Shown here: piece by piece, positions 9,842-18,950 of the stretch | Numbering within the stretch: the stretch's first letter is position 1 | Layout of the letters: each line of letters starts with the position of its first letter | From: Clostridiales bacterium | GTDB taxonomy: Bacteria; Bacillota; Clostridia; Lachnospirales; WQUN01 | DNA: 64,000 nt | Reading direction: 5' to 3' | Assembly: GCA_031269465.1 (NCBI GenBank) | Contig: JAISZB010000175.1 | Location: 1 to 64,000, forward strand | Notes under the pieces: generated by a model | The model's database searches: none | Told to the model about the DNA's origin: nothing | The model's input: only the letters and a program-made list of their open reading frames with translations | Translations under genes and position numbers: made by a program

Positions 9842-9943
9842 ACACTGATTTGCATATGAAAGTTCCTGTTTTTGAGCTTTATCATACAGGTCCAACCGGA
9901 CTCTCACGCTCAAAACAGGCTCATTTGACTTTAAATCGGTATG
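9842..9943. repeat. P-element relative, ATTTGCA subfamily
   Basis: TACACTGATTTGCATATGAAAGTTCC opens it (left part), and CATTTGACTTTAAATCGGTATG closes it. The inner part GAGCTTTATCATACAGG is diverged and the core is gone. Confidence 0.55.
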
Positions 9944-10195
9944 TGAGAAAACGAAAAAGCCTCCTATGATTTCGCACTTCAATTGAACACCGCTTATTTG
10001 TTTTCCGCGAGGAGGGCGCGAAGCCTGATGTTTCAGCGCGCAGTAAAAAATGCAGCGCTGCATCTGCCAAGCAGATCCTTGCGGCTTTTCTGTCTGAGGA
10101 TAAACGCGGAGATTTGGCCGTCAAAGGCGCTGCCGCAGCAAATTTTCGAAGCTCCGTCTTCCTGGAAATTCAGCCCCAGTCAGTATCAGCCGTAA

Positions 10196-10209
10196 TGAGT
10201 TATAACTCA
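10196..10209. promoter_or_regulatory. Perfect 14-bp palindrome upstream of mgtA
   Basis: TGAGTTATAACTCA lies 38 bases before the mgtA start codon. A possible -10 box TAGAAT is at 10219-10224, which would place the palindrome over the -35 position. This is where an operator would be expected, but no -35 consensus is visible. Confidence 0.35.
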
Positions 10210-10246
10210 ATCCGAGGGTAGAATACTGTAAAGGCGGTGTTTTATC

Positions 10247-12892
10247 ATGTCCAAAAAGAAAACGAGCAAGAACGAGCAGATCCACAACCTTGAAAAGAGG
10301 CAAATGGAAAGGGAAATACTGCTCTCCAGCATTTTAACCGACGATCAGCTTTACATGACGTATGAAACATCTGAACTAGGCTTTACAACTGAGCAAGCCG
10401 AAGAGATTTTGGACGAGAAAGGCGCCAACATCATATCCCAGGCCAAGCCGCAACCCTGGATACTGAAGCTTCTTTTGTCTTTCACCAGCCCATTTTCCCT
10501 GGTTCTTCTGTTGGTCGCCGCAGTCTCATTCATTACGGAGGTGGTAATAAGCCACTCCAGCAGCTGGGCCACTATCATAATCATATTGAGCCTTGTTTTC
10601 ATATCCGGCATAGTGCAATTCATCCAGGAGTCAAAATCCGACAACGCCGCGAAAAAGCTCAAGGAAATGGTTTCCTCTAACGCTGCGGTCCTGCGCGACG
10701 GGCAGATAGCGGAAATACCCATGAGCGACATTGTGCCTGGAGATATCGTGACTCTTTCTGCAGGCGACATGCTCCCGGCGGATCTTAGGATTCTGTCGGC
10801 TAAAGACTTGTTTATAGGCCAGGCCGCCTTAACCGGAGAGTCCGAACCCGTTGAAAAATTCGCCCAGATAAAGTCTCCTCCGAAAACTGTTCTCGAAGGC
10901 GCCAATATGGGCTTCATGGGAACCAATGTAGTATCCGGATCAGCCAGGGCGATTGTGATAGCCACGGGCAACCGGACCTATTTAGGGCTTCTTGCCAAAG
11001 AGCTTACAGGCGCAAAGGCTCAAACCAACTTCGAAAAAGGCATCTCAGATGTAAGCGGCATGCTTCTGAGGCTGATGCTTGTGATGGTTCCAATCATATT
11101 CATTGTGAACGGACTGACCAAGGACAGCTGGATCAGCGCCTTCCTATTCGCGATGTCTGTAGCCGTCGGCATAACCCCCGAGCTTCTGCCGATGATAATG
11201 ACAAGCACCTTGGCAAAGGGCGCCCTGACTATGGCCAAGCGCAAGACGATAGTAAAAAACCTCAGCTCCATTCAAAGCTTCGGCGCCATGGACATCTTGT
11301 GCACCGACAAAACGGGTACGCTTACAGAAGACAAGATTATCTTGGAAAAATACCTTGACATCCACGGACACGATGACAGGGGAGTTCTCAAGCACGCGTT
11401 CCTCAACAGCTATTTCCAGACCGGCATGAAAAACATGATGGATCTGGCTATAATCGAGCGGGCCCGCAAAGAGAACCACATGGATTGGTTCAGGACTTAC
11501 CGCAAGCTGGACGAAATCCCCTTCGACTTCAACCGGAGGCGCATGTCCGTAGTTCTTGAGGATGAAACGGGAAAGCGCCAGCTCATCACCAAGGGCGCCG
11601 TCGAGGAAATGCTTAAAATCTGCAACTTCGCCTTGTTCCAGGGCGCCGCCCAACCGATCACAGATAATCTGCGGCGGGAGGCGCTAGAGATCTCCCATCG
11701 GCTGAATGAGCGCGGCCTCAGAGTCATAGCCGTGGCTCAAAAGAACGAGGTCAGCGATGTCGGCGTCTTCTCCGTGGCGGACGAGTCGCAAATGGTGCTC
11801 CTAGGCTTTGTAGGTTTTCTGGATCCTCCCAAGGACTCAGCTAAGCAGGCGATACAAGCCTTGAAGAACCACGGAGTTCGAGTTGCCGTACTTACAGGGG
11901 ACAATGAGAAAGTGGCGGTAACCGTATGCAGCAAAGTTGGACTGGACGCCGACGAGTTCCTGCTGGGTTCAGACATCGAATTCATGGATGATGAAACCCT
12001 CAAGGCGGCCGTTGAAAGAATCAACCTCTACTCAAAGCTCTCTCCCGCGCAAAAAGCGCGCGTTGTCAGGATCATGCAGGAAAACGGCCATGTGGTCGGC
12101 TATATGGGAGACGGAATAAACGACGCCCCCGCCCTCCATCAATCCGATGTCGGGATTTCCGTGGATTCCGCAGTCGACATCGCAAAGGAGAGCGCCCACA
12201 TAATACTGCTTGAAAAAAGCCTCATGGTTCTTGAAGAAGGCGTTATAGAAGGACGAAGGACATTTGGAAACATTGTAAAGTACATCAAGATGGCCTCATC
12301 CGGGAATTTCGGAAACATGTTCTCGGTGCTCGCCGCAAGCGTATTCCTGCCGTTTCTGCCAATGCTTCCGATACAGATACTGACGCAGAACCTGCTCTAC
12401 GATTTCTCGCAGATAGCGATCCCTTTAGATCGTATGGATGACGACTACATCAAGAGCCCCCAAAAATGGAACGCCAAGGGCATAGCCCGATTCATGTACA
12501 TCATCGGACCGGTATCCTCGCTTTTTGACATACTGACCTTTTTGATCCTGTATTTCGCCTTCAAGTACAATGGAAGGGATTTTTCTCCCAGTTTTTTTCA
12601 AACAGGATGGTTTATAGAGGGCCTGCTATCCCAAACCCTGATAGTCCACCTTATCCGCTCAGTCAAAGTGCCGTTTATCGGAAGCAGGGCTTCTCTTCCG
12701 CTGCTGCTTTCCACTTCGATTGTAAGCCTTGCAGGCCTGGCGCTGCCATATACCTTCATAGGAAACGCCCTGGAGATGTCTCCGATAACCTACTGGTACA
12801 TCCCCTGCGTATTTGCGATACTCCTGCTTTACGCGCTGGCTGTTCAGGCTATAAAGACCGTATATGTAAAAAAATACAGCGAATGGATATGA
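10247..12892 (+). CDS. mgtA: Magnesium-translocating P-type ATPase
   Basis: P3B-type ATPase that brings Mg2+ into the cell using ATP. The 881 residues are within the usual range for MgtA/MgtB. Domain order: cytoplasmic N-terminal cation-ATPase domain (about 20-90), first transmembrane pair, actuator domain (TGESEP near 200), helices 3-4, phosphorylation domain with CTDKTGTLT (phosphorylated Asp about residue 354), nucleotide-binding domain, hinge GDGINDAP near 620, and six C-terminal transmembrane helices. The stretch AMSVAVGITPELLPMI in helix 4 is typical of MgtA. A modest ribosome binding site AAGGCGGTG lies before the ATG. It is a single-gene unit with a strong terminator directly after the stop. 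MgtA genes are often controlled by Mg2+-sensing leaders, and none was recognised here. Confidence 0.96.
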   Translation: MSKKKTSKNEQIHNLEKRQMEREILLSSILTDDQLYMTYETSELGFTTEQAEEILDEKGANIISQAKPQPWILKLLLSFTSPFSLVLLLVAAVSFITEVVISHSSSWATIIIILSLVFISGIVQFIQESKSDNAAKKLKEMVSSNAAVLRDGQIAEIPMSDIVPGDIVTLSAGDMLPADLRILSAKDLFIGQAALTGESEPVEKFAQIKSPPKTVLEGANMGFMGTNVVSGSARAIVIATGNRTYLGLLAKELTGAKAQTNFEKGISDVSGMLLRLMLVMVPIIFIVNGLTKDSWISAFLFAMSVAVGITPELLPMIMTSTLAKGALTMAKRKTIVKNLSSIQSFGAMDILCTDKTGTLTEDKIILEKYLDIHGHDDRGVLKHAFLNSYFQTGMKNMMDLAIIERARKENHMDWFRTYRKLDEIPFDFNRRRMSVVLEDETGKRQLITKGAVEEMLKICNFALFQGAAQPITDNLRREALEISHRLNERGLRVIAVAQKNEVSDVGVFSVADESQMVLLGFVGFLDPPKDSAKQAIQALKNHGVRVAVLTGDNEKVAVTVCSKVGLDADEFLLGSDIEFMDDETLKAAVERINLYSKLSPAQKARVVRIMQENGHVVGYMGDGINDAPALHQSDVGISVDSAVDIAKESAHIILLEKSLMVLEEGVIEGRRTFGNIVKYIKMASSGNFGNMFSVLAASVFLPFLPMLPIQILTQNLLYDFSQIAIPLDRMDDDYIKSPQKWNAKGIARFMYIIGPVSSLFDILTFLILYFAFKYNGRDFSPSFFQTGWFIEGLLSQTLIVHLIRSVKVPFIGSRASLPLLLSTSIVSLAGLALPYTFIGNALEMSPITYWYIPCVFAILLLYALAVQAIKTVYVKKYSEWI

Positions 12893-12927
12893 GAACAGCC
12901 CGCCGAAATACGGCGGGCTGTTCTCTT
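12893..12927 (+). terminator. Intrinsic terminator of mgtA
   Basis: Perfect 13-bp stem: GAACAGCCCGCCG (12893-12905), 5-base loop, CGGCGGGCTGTTC (12911-12923), then TCTTA. It begins directly at the mgtA stop codon. Confidence 0.85.
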
Positions 12928-13335
12928 AGGAACCCCTATGAAGCCGCGCTTCACCACTAAGGATGAAACCATCCTTAAGCTACAGGTTTATTTCCGCTAA
13001 AGTCAGCAAAATATAGTCGCCATAGAGAGCGACAGCGCTTGTCAGGGCCCTGCCTTCGGCGTCCTGGAAGCGGCGTGCGTCGGAGAAGATATCGGCATTC
13101 TTGCCGCAAATGCGCCAGAGATACGCAATGCTCGCGCAAAGAAAAGCGGCATGAAGGATGCGCTGCGGATCTCGATGCCTCTGTGCGCCGGGGTGCCTGA
13201 TGTCAATTAAAAAAGTCCTCTCCCATTATGCACGACTGCTCATGTTCAGCTGTTCAGCGTCAGAGTCGGAGGAAATGACTTGGATGAAGCTGCGCATTTG
13301 ACTGAAAGGACCGGAATAGCAAGTTCTTTGGCCTT
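12928..13335. other. Gene-free stretch after mgtA, possible remnant
   Basis: Opens with an S repeat (12930-12985). From about 13015 to 13207 the plus strand reads open for about 60 codons with coding-like composition but no start and no family that I recognise. This is probably a gene remnant upstream of the decayed cluster that follows. Confidence 0.4.
12930..12985 (+). repeat. S repeat
   Basis: GAACCCCTATGAAGCCGCGCTTCACCACTAAGGATGAAA-type sequence shared with 38287-38325 and 43786-43830. A short inner palindrome GAAGC / GCTTC is kept in all three. Confidence 0.65.
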
Positions 13336-13575
13336 ATGGAGCTGCTTGGGCGACTTGGAGGGTACTCATCAAGATGCCCGCCAAGAACGAATCGATGCGC
13401 TGTAAATTTCTGTTCGACACCGAAAACGCGCGACGAAATGCAGCAGTTTGTTGGACTGTCTGATAGACGGCATTTTCACAAGACCATCCTGAATCCGTTG
13501 CTTGAGTCAGGTCAGTTAAAGATAAGCATTCCAGGCAAACCAAACAGCCGCAATCAGAGGTACGTTGCCGTGTAA
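13336..13575 (+). pseudogene. C-terminal remnant of an AlbA_2/RecG-like ATP-binding protein
   Basis: From about residue 20 the translation reads NFCSTPKTRDEMQQFVGL and ends GKPNSRNQRYVAV. This is the winged-helix tail seen at the end of proteins with an N-terminal AlbA_2 (Schlafen-like) DNA-binding domain. The first 20 codons do not look like protein and no N-terminal domains are found upstream, so this is a truncated piece. It precedes the methyltransferase remnant by about 35 bases in the same direction. Confidence 0.5.
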
Positions 13576-13611
13576 CATGGACACTTTTGCGGGTAAGCTG
13601 AGAGATAGGAA

Positions 13612-14218
13612 ATGAAAATGACATTCTGGGATTTTTGCGCACCGTTCTATGACCATGCGGAACACACGAATACCGCCTATAGCAAAATGTTGAGCTTGAT
13701 GCGCGAACTGACGCCACATGGCGCAAGCGTCTTTGAAGCCGCAGCCGGTACCGGCTCTATCAGCTTGGCGGTCGCGGACAAGGAAAAAGATGCGCTACCG
13801 ATATCTCTGGAAAAATGCTGGCGGTTGCAAACCAAAAGGCTGCCAAGAGAGGCGCGAGCGACGTCGCGTTTAGCAAAAAAATCTGTTTGGCGCAGGCGAC
13901 CGGGGCGGGACGTTTGATGTGGTCATTGCATCGCAGGCTCTTCATTTGATGGACGAGCCCGAAAAAGGCGCAGAAGAACTCAAACGCATCTCAGGTGGAA
14001 TTGTCATTGTCGCCGTTACCTTATTGAAGGGTCTGCGCGGCTTATTTGCAAGGCCGCCCGCAGGGATATGGAAGCTGTTAGGATTCGCGCCAAAGCGTGA
14101 GTTTGATGCCGGCAGTCTTAGAGCATTTTTGCTTGAAATAGGGCTGCAACCTTGCGAGTTCAAAGCTATAGTGGAAAATATGCCGATGGCAGTTGCTGTT
14201 TGGAGGAGGCCAAAATGA
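13612..14218 (+). pseudogene. Class I SAM-dependent methyltransferase, frameshifted
   Basis: The first frame gives MKMTFWDFCAPFYDHAEHTN and the SAM-binding motif FEAAAGTGSISLAVA. Around 13780-13815 the reading passes to another frame (KMLAVANQKAAKRGASDVAF), and around 13880-13915 to a third that begins FDVVIASQALHLMDEPEKG and ends VAVWRRPK. Together these form one ordinary small methyltransferase of about 200 residues, so at least two indels separate the parts. AGATAGGAAATGAAA precedes the ATG. The final TGA overlaps the next start (ATGA), showing an ancestral operon. The substrate cannot be told. Confidence 0.8.
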
Positions 14219-14668
14219 GAGCCTTTAGCATTATTGCGGCGCGGATATCCGCATTTGATATTCAGCGGGAGGAGATATTAAATCATCTATTTTCCCCGCT
14301 GGCATCGACGTGGTTTATGCGAAATTACAGGAAATATCGACTTTACAATATATTTGTGCTCCAATGGCGAGATTCGCCTCTCTTGACGAACGTTTGAATT
14401 GGTTGCGGGAGCGACTTTCCGATTAAGTTTGAAGGTAATGGGCATCAACTTTGGTATCCATACGATAAATGTTGTTGAGTTCCGCAAAGAAATCGTTTAC
14501 ACGAATGAAAGCAACAAGCAAGTGCAGATATGGAATCATACGATTAAGCTGGAACCATTGACGTCAAAACGAACAAAATATATCGATATCGTTGTAGTAT
14601 GCGCAGGCTTTAAGACGTTTTTCATTTGGCTGTGGGCAAATGTGTTTTATCGTCACAGGCAAAGATAA
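14215..14668 (+). pseudogene. SRPBCC-family (polyketide cyclase/START-like) protein, frameshifted
   Basis: Homologous blocks lie in different frames. One block (about 14280-14395) reads FPAGIDVVYAKLQEISTLQY, then APMARFASLDERLNW. The next (from 14399) reads VAGATFRLSLKVMGINFGIH and continues to IWLWANVFYRHRQR. The order fits one SRPBCC protein of about 150 residues, a fold that binds hydrophobic ligands. The frame that begins at the ATG overlapping the methyltransferase stop does not lead into these blocks without an indel, and a TAA interrupts the C-terminus after RHRQR. It is therefore probably non-functional. Confidence 0.6.
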
Positions 14669-14751
14669 TGGCTAAATCTTTTTTGAAAGTGAGGCTTGAA
14701 AACGGTGATACGGCATCCTATAAGGAAAGTTACATAAGAGTAGAAGCTGCT

Positions 14752-15290
14752 ATGCCAAGAGCTGCGGCCAAAATCGAGTTGACAAGCGCTGCGAATGACC
14801 AGTGGGATAAGATGTGGAAGCTGATTGACGGCATCCCCGGAGGAGCCGGGGCTGTCGCGTTCGATTTCGGCGGCGGCTCGAAGCTGAAAGAGGCTCGCTG
14901 GGACGGGACAAGAATATGCGCGGCGTCTTTATTCACTTGTATGAGTGGCATCAGCTTCTTTTGGATTGGGTTCAGACGAATAAAAATGGCGGCAGCAAGC
15001 TGTTTTTGCTAGAGCCTTGCACATGGAAAACCCATGGCGGCATGAATGTCGGCTTTTTGGAAAAGCGCCAGGCCGCTACTTATGACGAGGCAAAGACTAT
15101 GCTTTTGGGCAGCCATGCGGAAGCCATGGCATTGATTGAATCCCTGAGCGATGAGGAGCTATTTGAAAAGAAGCGTTTCTCGTGGACGGGAACGACCAAT
15201 GTGGGCAGCTGCTGCATTTCAGCCGCGCCGAGCCGCTACGACTGGGCGATGAAGGAAATCAAGCAATTGGGCAAGGGAAAGAAACGAGCG
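14752..15290 (+). pseudogene. ClbS/DfsB-family four-helix protein, frameshifted
   Basis: The first part begins MPRAAAKIELTSAANDQWDK. From about 14895 the reading passes to another frame that runs RGVFIHLYEWHQLLLDWVQ, WKTHGGMNVGFLEKRQ, ALIESLSDEELFEKKRFSW and SRYDWAMKEIKQ. This order is typical of ClbS/DfsB (DUF1706) proteins, a DinB-like four-helix bundle family whose best-known member, ClbS, protects cells from colibactin. A single base change in length near TCGCTGGGACGGGAC would restore one frame of about 175 residues. The gene overlaps the HhH gene that follows. Confidence 0.7.
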
Positions 15291-15532
15291 AACTCACGAA
15301 AATCCCCGGCATCGGGGCAAACATGACGTAGCATTTGATTCGAGCGGGCTTCCCAACGATTGAATCCTTACGCGGCAAAAGCCCTGACGACATCTACAGC
15401 GCTGATTGCTCCGCCCAAGGAACGCAAGTGGACAGGTGCGCGTTGTACTGCTATCGGCTGGCGGCGCATTGCGCCGACCACGATGGCCAGTTGACGGAGG
15501 GCAAGCAAAACTGGTGGAATTGGAAGGATTGA
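15283..15532 (+). pseudogene. Helix-hairpin-helix protein of the Cdd1 type with in-frame amber codon
   Basis: Reads ETSELTKIPGIGANMT, then TAG, then HLIRAGFPTIESLRGK, continuing through VDRCALYCYRLAAHCAD to NWWNWKD at the stop. The first half is an HhH motif (IPGIGAN). The conserved CxLYCYR and the C-terminal WWNWKD are typical of Cdd1-like proteins. The TAG (about 15335) sits where I would expect CAG, so one base change accounts for it. No convincing start codon is seen upstream in this frame. The gene is likely inactive, in keeping with its three neighbours. Confidence 0.65.
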
Positions 15533-15534
15533 AT

Positions 15535-16434
15535 ATGGACACAGCGTTACAGTTGCGCATTGTCGCAGACAACGGCGATGCATTGACGAAAAAGGAAATA
15601 TCACACTTGCTTCGAGATTCGGAGTTGGTATTGAGGTTGACATCGGAGTTTCAGCCCAAGCCGCTTTATGCCATTTGGCGGATCGTTGCCTTGGCTGAGA
15701 TTCCGCACTCGTATACGCTTGACTATACGAAAGGCGTTGTCGAATATATCGAACGCCATCTTGCCACGGAGAGCGGGTTCACCCTCACGGGCAAGGCCGC
15801 GGACTTGCTGCCTTGCTATAACGCAATGCTGCTCGAAGCCTATTCAAAGCTGGGCATTTCCAGACTGGATTCCGCGCGGAACTCTTTGAAGTGGATTCTT
15901 GGCTTTCAGCCTTTTGAACGCGGCATTCCCAGTGTCTGGACTGGCAGGGGTGTACAGAAATACGGCGGTTGTTTGAAGCGGACCCCTTGTTTTTTAGGCA
16001 TAGCAAAATCCGTAAAAGCGCTGGCCTATTATGCGGAATCGATCGGGTGGGGCGATTCCAATGTGAACGCCCTGATTGAAAAAGGCCTGGAGTACGTCCT
16101 CACGCACAGGCTTTACAAACGTCTTTCTAACGGCGAGCCGATAAACGCGCATATGCTAGACATCTCGTTTCCCGCGTCATATCAGCTAAACGTGGTGGAG
16201 TTGCTCGACCTTGCCCGGTTGACAAGCAAACTCGCCGATGAGCGTTGCTCCGACGCTCTCCAATATGTGCGGAGCAAACGGTTATCGAGCGGCGCCTGGA
16301 AAAACGATTATTCCTACAAAGCGGACGGATATCTTACATTTGACAGGCGCGGCAAAGAAGGTGAATGGATAAGCTATGTGCTTGGTCGTATTTGCGGCGC
16401 TTTTAACTCTGAATCGAAAGGATTGACAACATGA
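15535..16434 (+). CDS. Squalene-cyclase-like alpha/alpha-barrel protein
   Basis: An intact frame of 299 codons from ATG 15535, two bases after the preceding stop, with GGAAGGATTGAAT as ribosome binding site. The open frame extends further upstream but runs over the HhH gene, so the ATG is preferred. The sequence is mainly helical, with repeats carrying small residues and tryptophans (NSLKWILGFQPF, GVQKYGGCLKRTPCFLG, YSYKADGYLTF). This pattern recalls the alpha/alpha barrel of prenyltransferase/squalene-oxidase repeat proteins. The DxDD motif of true cyclases is not present, so cyclase activity is doubtful and the function is unknown. It is the only gene of this cluster that is not visibly broken. 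Confidence 0.7.
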   Translation: MDTALQLRIVADNGDALTKKEISHLLRDSELVLRLTSEFQPKPLYAIWRIVALAEIPHSYTLDYTKGVVEYIERHLATESGFTLTGKAADLLPCYNAMLLEAYSKLGISRLDSARNSLKWILGFQPFERGIPSVWTGRGVQKYGGCLKRTPCFLGIAKSVKALAYYAESIGWGDSNVNALIEKGLEYVLTHRLYKRLSNGEPINAHMLDISFPASYQLNVVELLDLARLTSKLADERCSDALQYVRSKRLSSGAWKNDYSYKADGYLTFDRRGKEGEWISYVLGRICGAFNSESKGLTT

Positions 16435-16505
16435 AACATAAAACGCTAATTTCCGGTTGTGAGCCGGATTATAATATGTTATGCTTCAATAGAAATCCAG
16501 CTTAA
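16431..16505 (+). pseudogene. Start of a truncated gene overlapping the preceding stop
   Basis: ATG at 16431 overlaps the previous TGA (ATGA), the usual arrangement for translationally coupled genes. It opens a frame of only 24 codons (MKHKTLISGCEPDYN). A P element begins 30 bases after its stop. I read this as the beginning of a lost operon gene, though chance is possible. Confidence 0.35.
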
Positions 16506-16535
16506 AATCAGCACATCTTATTGAATGTCGGATAA

Positions 16536-16666
16536 TATATTGCTTTTCATATAAAATTACCTTTTTGAAGCTTGATTAAACAGCGAGTGCAAAATGCCGA
16601 TATCAATCGCGCCACTCAATGGATAATCAAGCTCCAAAAAAGGAACATTTGATGAAAAGCGGCATA
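16536..16666 (+). repeat. P element, full copy
   Basis: TATATTGCTTTTCATATAAA to TGATGAAAAGCGGCATA. Inner arms GAAGCTTGATTAAACAGCG and GGATAATCAAGCTCC, core ATGCCGATATCAATCGC. It lies between the ends of two convergent genes and could act as a hairpin between them. Confidence 0.87.
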
Positions 16667-16697
16667 GCAGCAATAGCTTTAAACTTCTTCTTTAGCG

Positions 16698-17507
16698 CTA
16701 CTCGTCGCAGCCTTCGCAAATGTGGACGTCGACAGAATTTTCCTTCTCTATCTGGGCTTCGATTGCAGTGCTTTTCGCCGCTGTAATCCTGTATAGATCC
16801 TGGTTCCAAGAAACAGAGTATCCGTTGGCCTCAAGGACGCTTCGAATGCCTGCGGACTGATTTGGTCCGAGGACTTTAGTTAATGTCTGTAAAGTGGAAT
16901 AGAACGTTCCATCTTTATTAGTCGCTTCGATCTGGTAGTTTATGCCGTCTACTGTCAAGTTAACCATTCCCGCGGGGAGAACTGACTTTGCTATCAGGCT
17001 CTGAACGTCATTCTTGAACTTTTTCCATGCTTCCGGGTACTTGACGAAGTATGCAGGGCAGTTTTTGCCTGTAACTTCATTGTGGGTGTAGATGTTCTTG
17101 ATGGGATCAAATTTATGGCGTATGCACATGTCTGCGCAAAGCTCTAGCAAGCTTTGGTTCGTCACCTCTGAAAATTTGCCGTCTGAACCAGGGTGGCAGG
17201 TTTCAATTCCATAGAAGATGCTGTTGTTCTTTTTAGCCTGCTCCAGGTAAGCGTTGCTGTAAGCCGCCCCTGCGTGCATGGCTACCTCCGTCTCCGGAAT
17301 GCACCTGATTACTTCTCCTTGCAGCCCAACGATGTAATGGGATGAAACCCCGTTTCCGTTGGAGCCGTTTTCAAAGTAGTTCCTGTTGCCTATGGCTGAG
17401 CTGCCTGGATTTGCAACATAGTGAACAACTATGCCCTCAGGCTTTATCGCTCGACCTGTACGGCCGTGGAATGCCCCCATGGTTAAAAGCGCATCGGTAA
17501 TTTTCAT
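16698..17507 (-). CDS. N-acetylmuramoyl-L-alanine amidase (Amidase_2 type)
   Basis: Zinc enzyme that cuts the bond between N-acetylmuramic acid and L-alanine in peptidoglycan. Of 269 residues, about 15-165 form the Amidase_2/PGRP domain. The expected zinc ligands are His29 (VVHYVANPG), His142 and Cys150 (THNEVTGKNCPAYF), with Lys148 in the usual catalytic region. Residues 180-250 carry two short similar blocks (VNLTVDGINYQIEATNKDG, AGIRSVLEANGYSVSWNQD), possibly a small substrate-binding or copper-amine-oxidase-like domain. No signal peptide is present, as in many phage or mother-cell lysis amidases. AGGAGGCGTAAGA before the ATG is an excellent ribosome binding site. It stands alone. Confidence 0.92.
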   Translation of the reverse strand: MKITDALLTMGAFHGRTGRAIKPEGIVVHYVANPGSSAIGNRNYFENGSNGNGVSSHYIVGLQGEVIRCIPETEVAMHAGAAYSNAYLEQAKKNNSIFYGIETCHPGSDGKFSEVTNQSLLELCADMCIRHKFDPIKNIYTHNEVTGKNCPAYFVKYPEAWKKFKNDVQSLIAKSVLPAGMVNLTVDGINYQIEATNKDGTFYSTLQTLTKVLGPNQSAGIRSVLEANGYSVSWNQDLYRITAAKSTAIEAQIEKENSVDVHICEGCDE

Positions 17508-18284
17508 TCTTACGCCTCCTTTCTCTATCCATTATCATCCTATGCAGATATGAGACAGGCGTGTATGTTTGACGCAAAAAATTGACGTGAAAGCCATTTG
17601 GTGATATCATCAAATAAACCAAGCGCAAGCATTCCCGCTTATTAGAGCATTTAACGCTTTTGGGCATTGCAGGAATCCCTTCATACCAGACGGCAGAAGG
17701 CGCTATAAAGCCTGAATGCTTGAGCTCGGAAGATTCGGATGCTTTCATGCCGCGGCGCGCGTCGCTTTTTATACTGCTTTGCATTAGGCAGTTCCGATGT
17801 TGATGTCGGGTTATACACTGCTTCAATGGATAATCAGGCATCAAAATCTGTGCATTTTACTGCAAGGCGGTATATATGCCTTCCTCTCCTGCGCAAGGCT
17901 GCCATATCGAAAAAACATGCATCCTCAAAGCCGATATCCACCTAGGGCGCTTATCCAAAGGCAACTTGCTTCGGCAAGACAGAGCTTGCTAAAGGACAAG
18001 AACCCGTAGAACGGATTGCTTCTTCCAAGCGCTTGGCTTCGCGCTGATATGGATTAAAGGGCGCCAATGCTAACGCAGGGAGCGCGATTTATCTTTGTAA
18101 TGATATTCTTATCGCGCCGCCTGACGATGAATAGCATCAAGAGTCAATGCAAATCATAGAATTGACGCTTACGATGGAATGCGCTGCATTAATTCCATCC
18201 GCGCGGTTGGGCATGCCCGCCCCATTGCGCCTGGCGTTTTACGCCTTCGCTAAAAAATGCCATGCATTAATCTAGGAGGTCAAA
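17508..18284. other. Gene-free stretch
   Basis: The shared upstream region of the divergent amidase and lipoprotein genes. It holds one diverged P element (17770-17876). Elsewhere I see only short chance frames and no clear promoter. Confidence 0.5.
17770..17876. repeat. P-element relative, degenerate
   Basis: TATACTGCTTTGCATTAGGC at the left, TGCAAGGCGGTATATA at the right. Interior GGTTATACACTGCTTCAATGG and ATAATCAGGC retains arm traces. Confidence 0.55.
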
Positions 18285-18950
18285 ATGAAAAAATATTTGC
18301 TGGTTCTCGCCGCTTGCGCAGCGATTGCCATTTTTCCCGCCTGCGGCGGGCAAGACAATCCCCCTGAGCCTTCACCCACTGATAGCGGACCCCAGATACT
18401 GCCTACAGAAGAAGCGCCGGTAGAGCAAGAGGAAATTATAATTCCAACAGGAGAGTATGAATCGATATATCCTCCGTCTGAAACGAAATTCACTTTGACG
18501 CAAGAGCAAACAAGGCTTTTTGAGGAGTACAGGAAAGACAACGTATTCGACATATCAGTCTTCAAAGACGCGTCCCCCGTAGATGTGGCTCAGGTTTTCA
18601 TAGAGTGCGGACTCAACGGCCTTTGGCTCGGAGAGTACAACCTATGGCATTTCGCCACAAGCACTTTGAACAAGGAATCCTTTAAAGCGGAAAATGAAAA
18701 GGACTACAATGCGCATGACATCAGATCCAGAAGAGAGATGGCCGACATAGTCTTCGCCAACCTAAAAGATGGAGTGTTCGAAGAAACCGAAGACAATAAA
18801 GGCCACATAACTTTCAACTCAATTGATCCTTCCGACGGAACCCTCAATACAAAGGTGAGGATAAACTTCAATTTGAGGAGAAATTCCGACGGCATTTGGA
18901 TGATCGAGTACGACAATCCTTACGAATACCTGGATGAATTGGCGTCGTAG
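18285..18950 (+). CDS. Hypothetical lipoprotein
   Basis: A 221-residue protein with a lipoprotein signal peptide: MKK start, hydrophobic stretch and FPAC lipobox, so Cys20 is the lipid-carrying residue. A Pro/Glu/Thr-rich linker follows (about 22-65), then a compact domain of roughly 150 residues with DVAQVFIECGLNGLWLGEYN and SRREMADIVFANL. I do not recognise the domain; it recalls small extracytoplasmic folds such as NTF2-like, but this is only an impression. TAGGAGGTCAAA precedes the ATG. It is monocistronic by its spacing. Confidence 0.82.
   Translation: MKKYLLVLAACAAIAIFPACGGQDNPPEPSPTDSGPQILPTEEAPVEQEEIIIPTGEYESIYPPSETKFTLTQEQTRLFEEYRKDNVFDISVFKDASPVDVAQVFIECGLNGLWLGEYNLWHFATSTLNKESFKAENEKDYNAHDIRSRREMADIVFANLKDGVFEETEDNKGHITFNSIDPSDGTLNTKVRINFNLRRNSDGIWMIEYDNPYEYLDELAS

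Larger units (their letters stand above)
9225..10246. other. Gene-free stretch between rpmE and mgtA
   Basis: Contains a hairpin after rpmE (9245-9270), two P elements, one possible 38-codon frame (9662-9778) and a 14-bp palindrome before mgtA (10196-10209). I looked for an M-box magnesium riboswitch ahead of mgtA and did not recognise one. Confidence 0.55.

Noticed and set aside
9600-10246. M-box magnesium riboswitch before mgtA
   Set aside because: None of the conserved M-box segments that I know could be found, and the region is largely occupied by a P relative.
11144-11653. 169-codon minus-strand frame
   Set aside because: Antisense shadow of mgtA, whose P-type ATPase motifs are unmistakable.
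15335-15337. General reassignment of TAG to an amino acid
   Set aside because: rho, maf and the lipoprotein at 18285 end with TAG at their natural C-termini, so TAG works as a stop in this genome.
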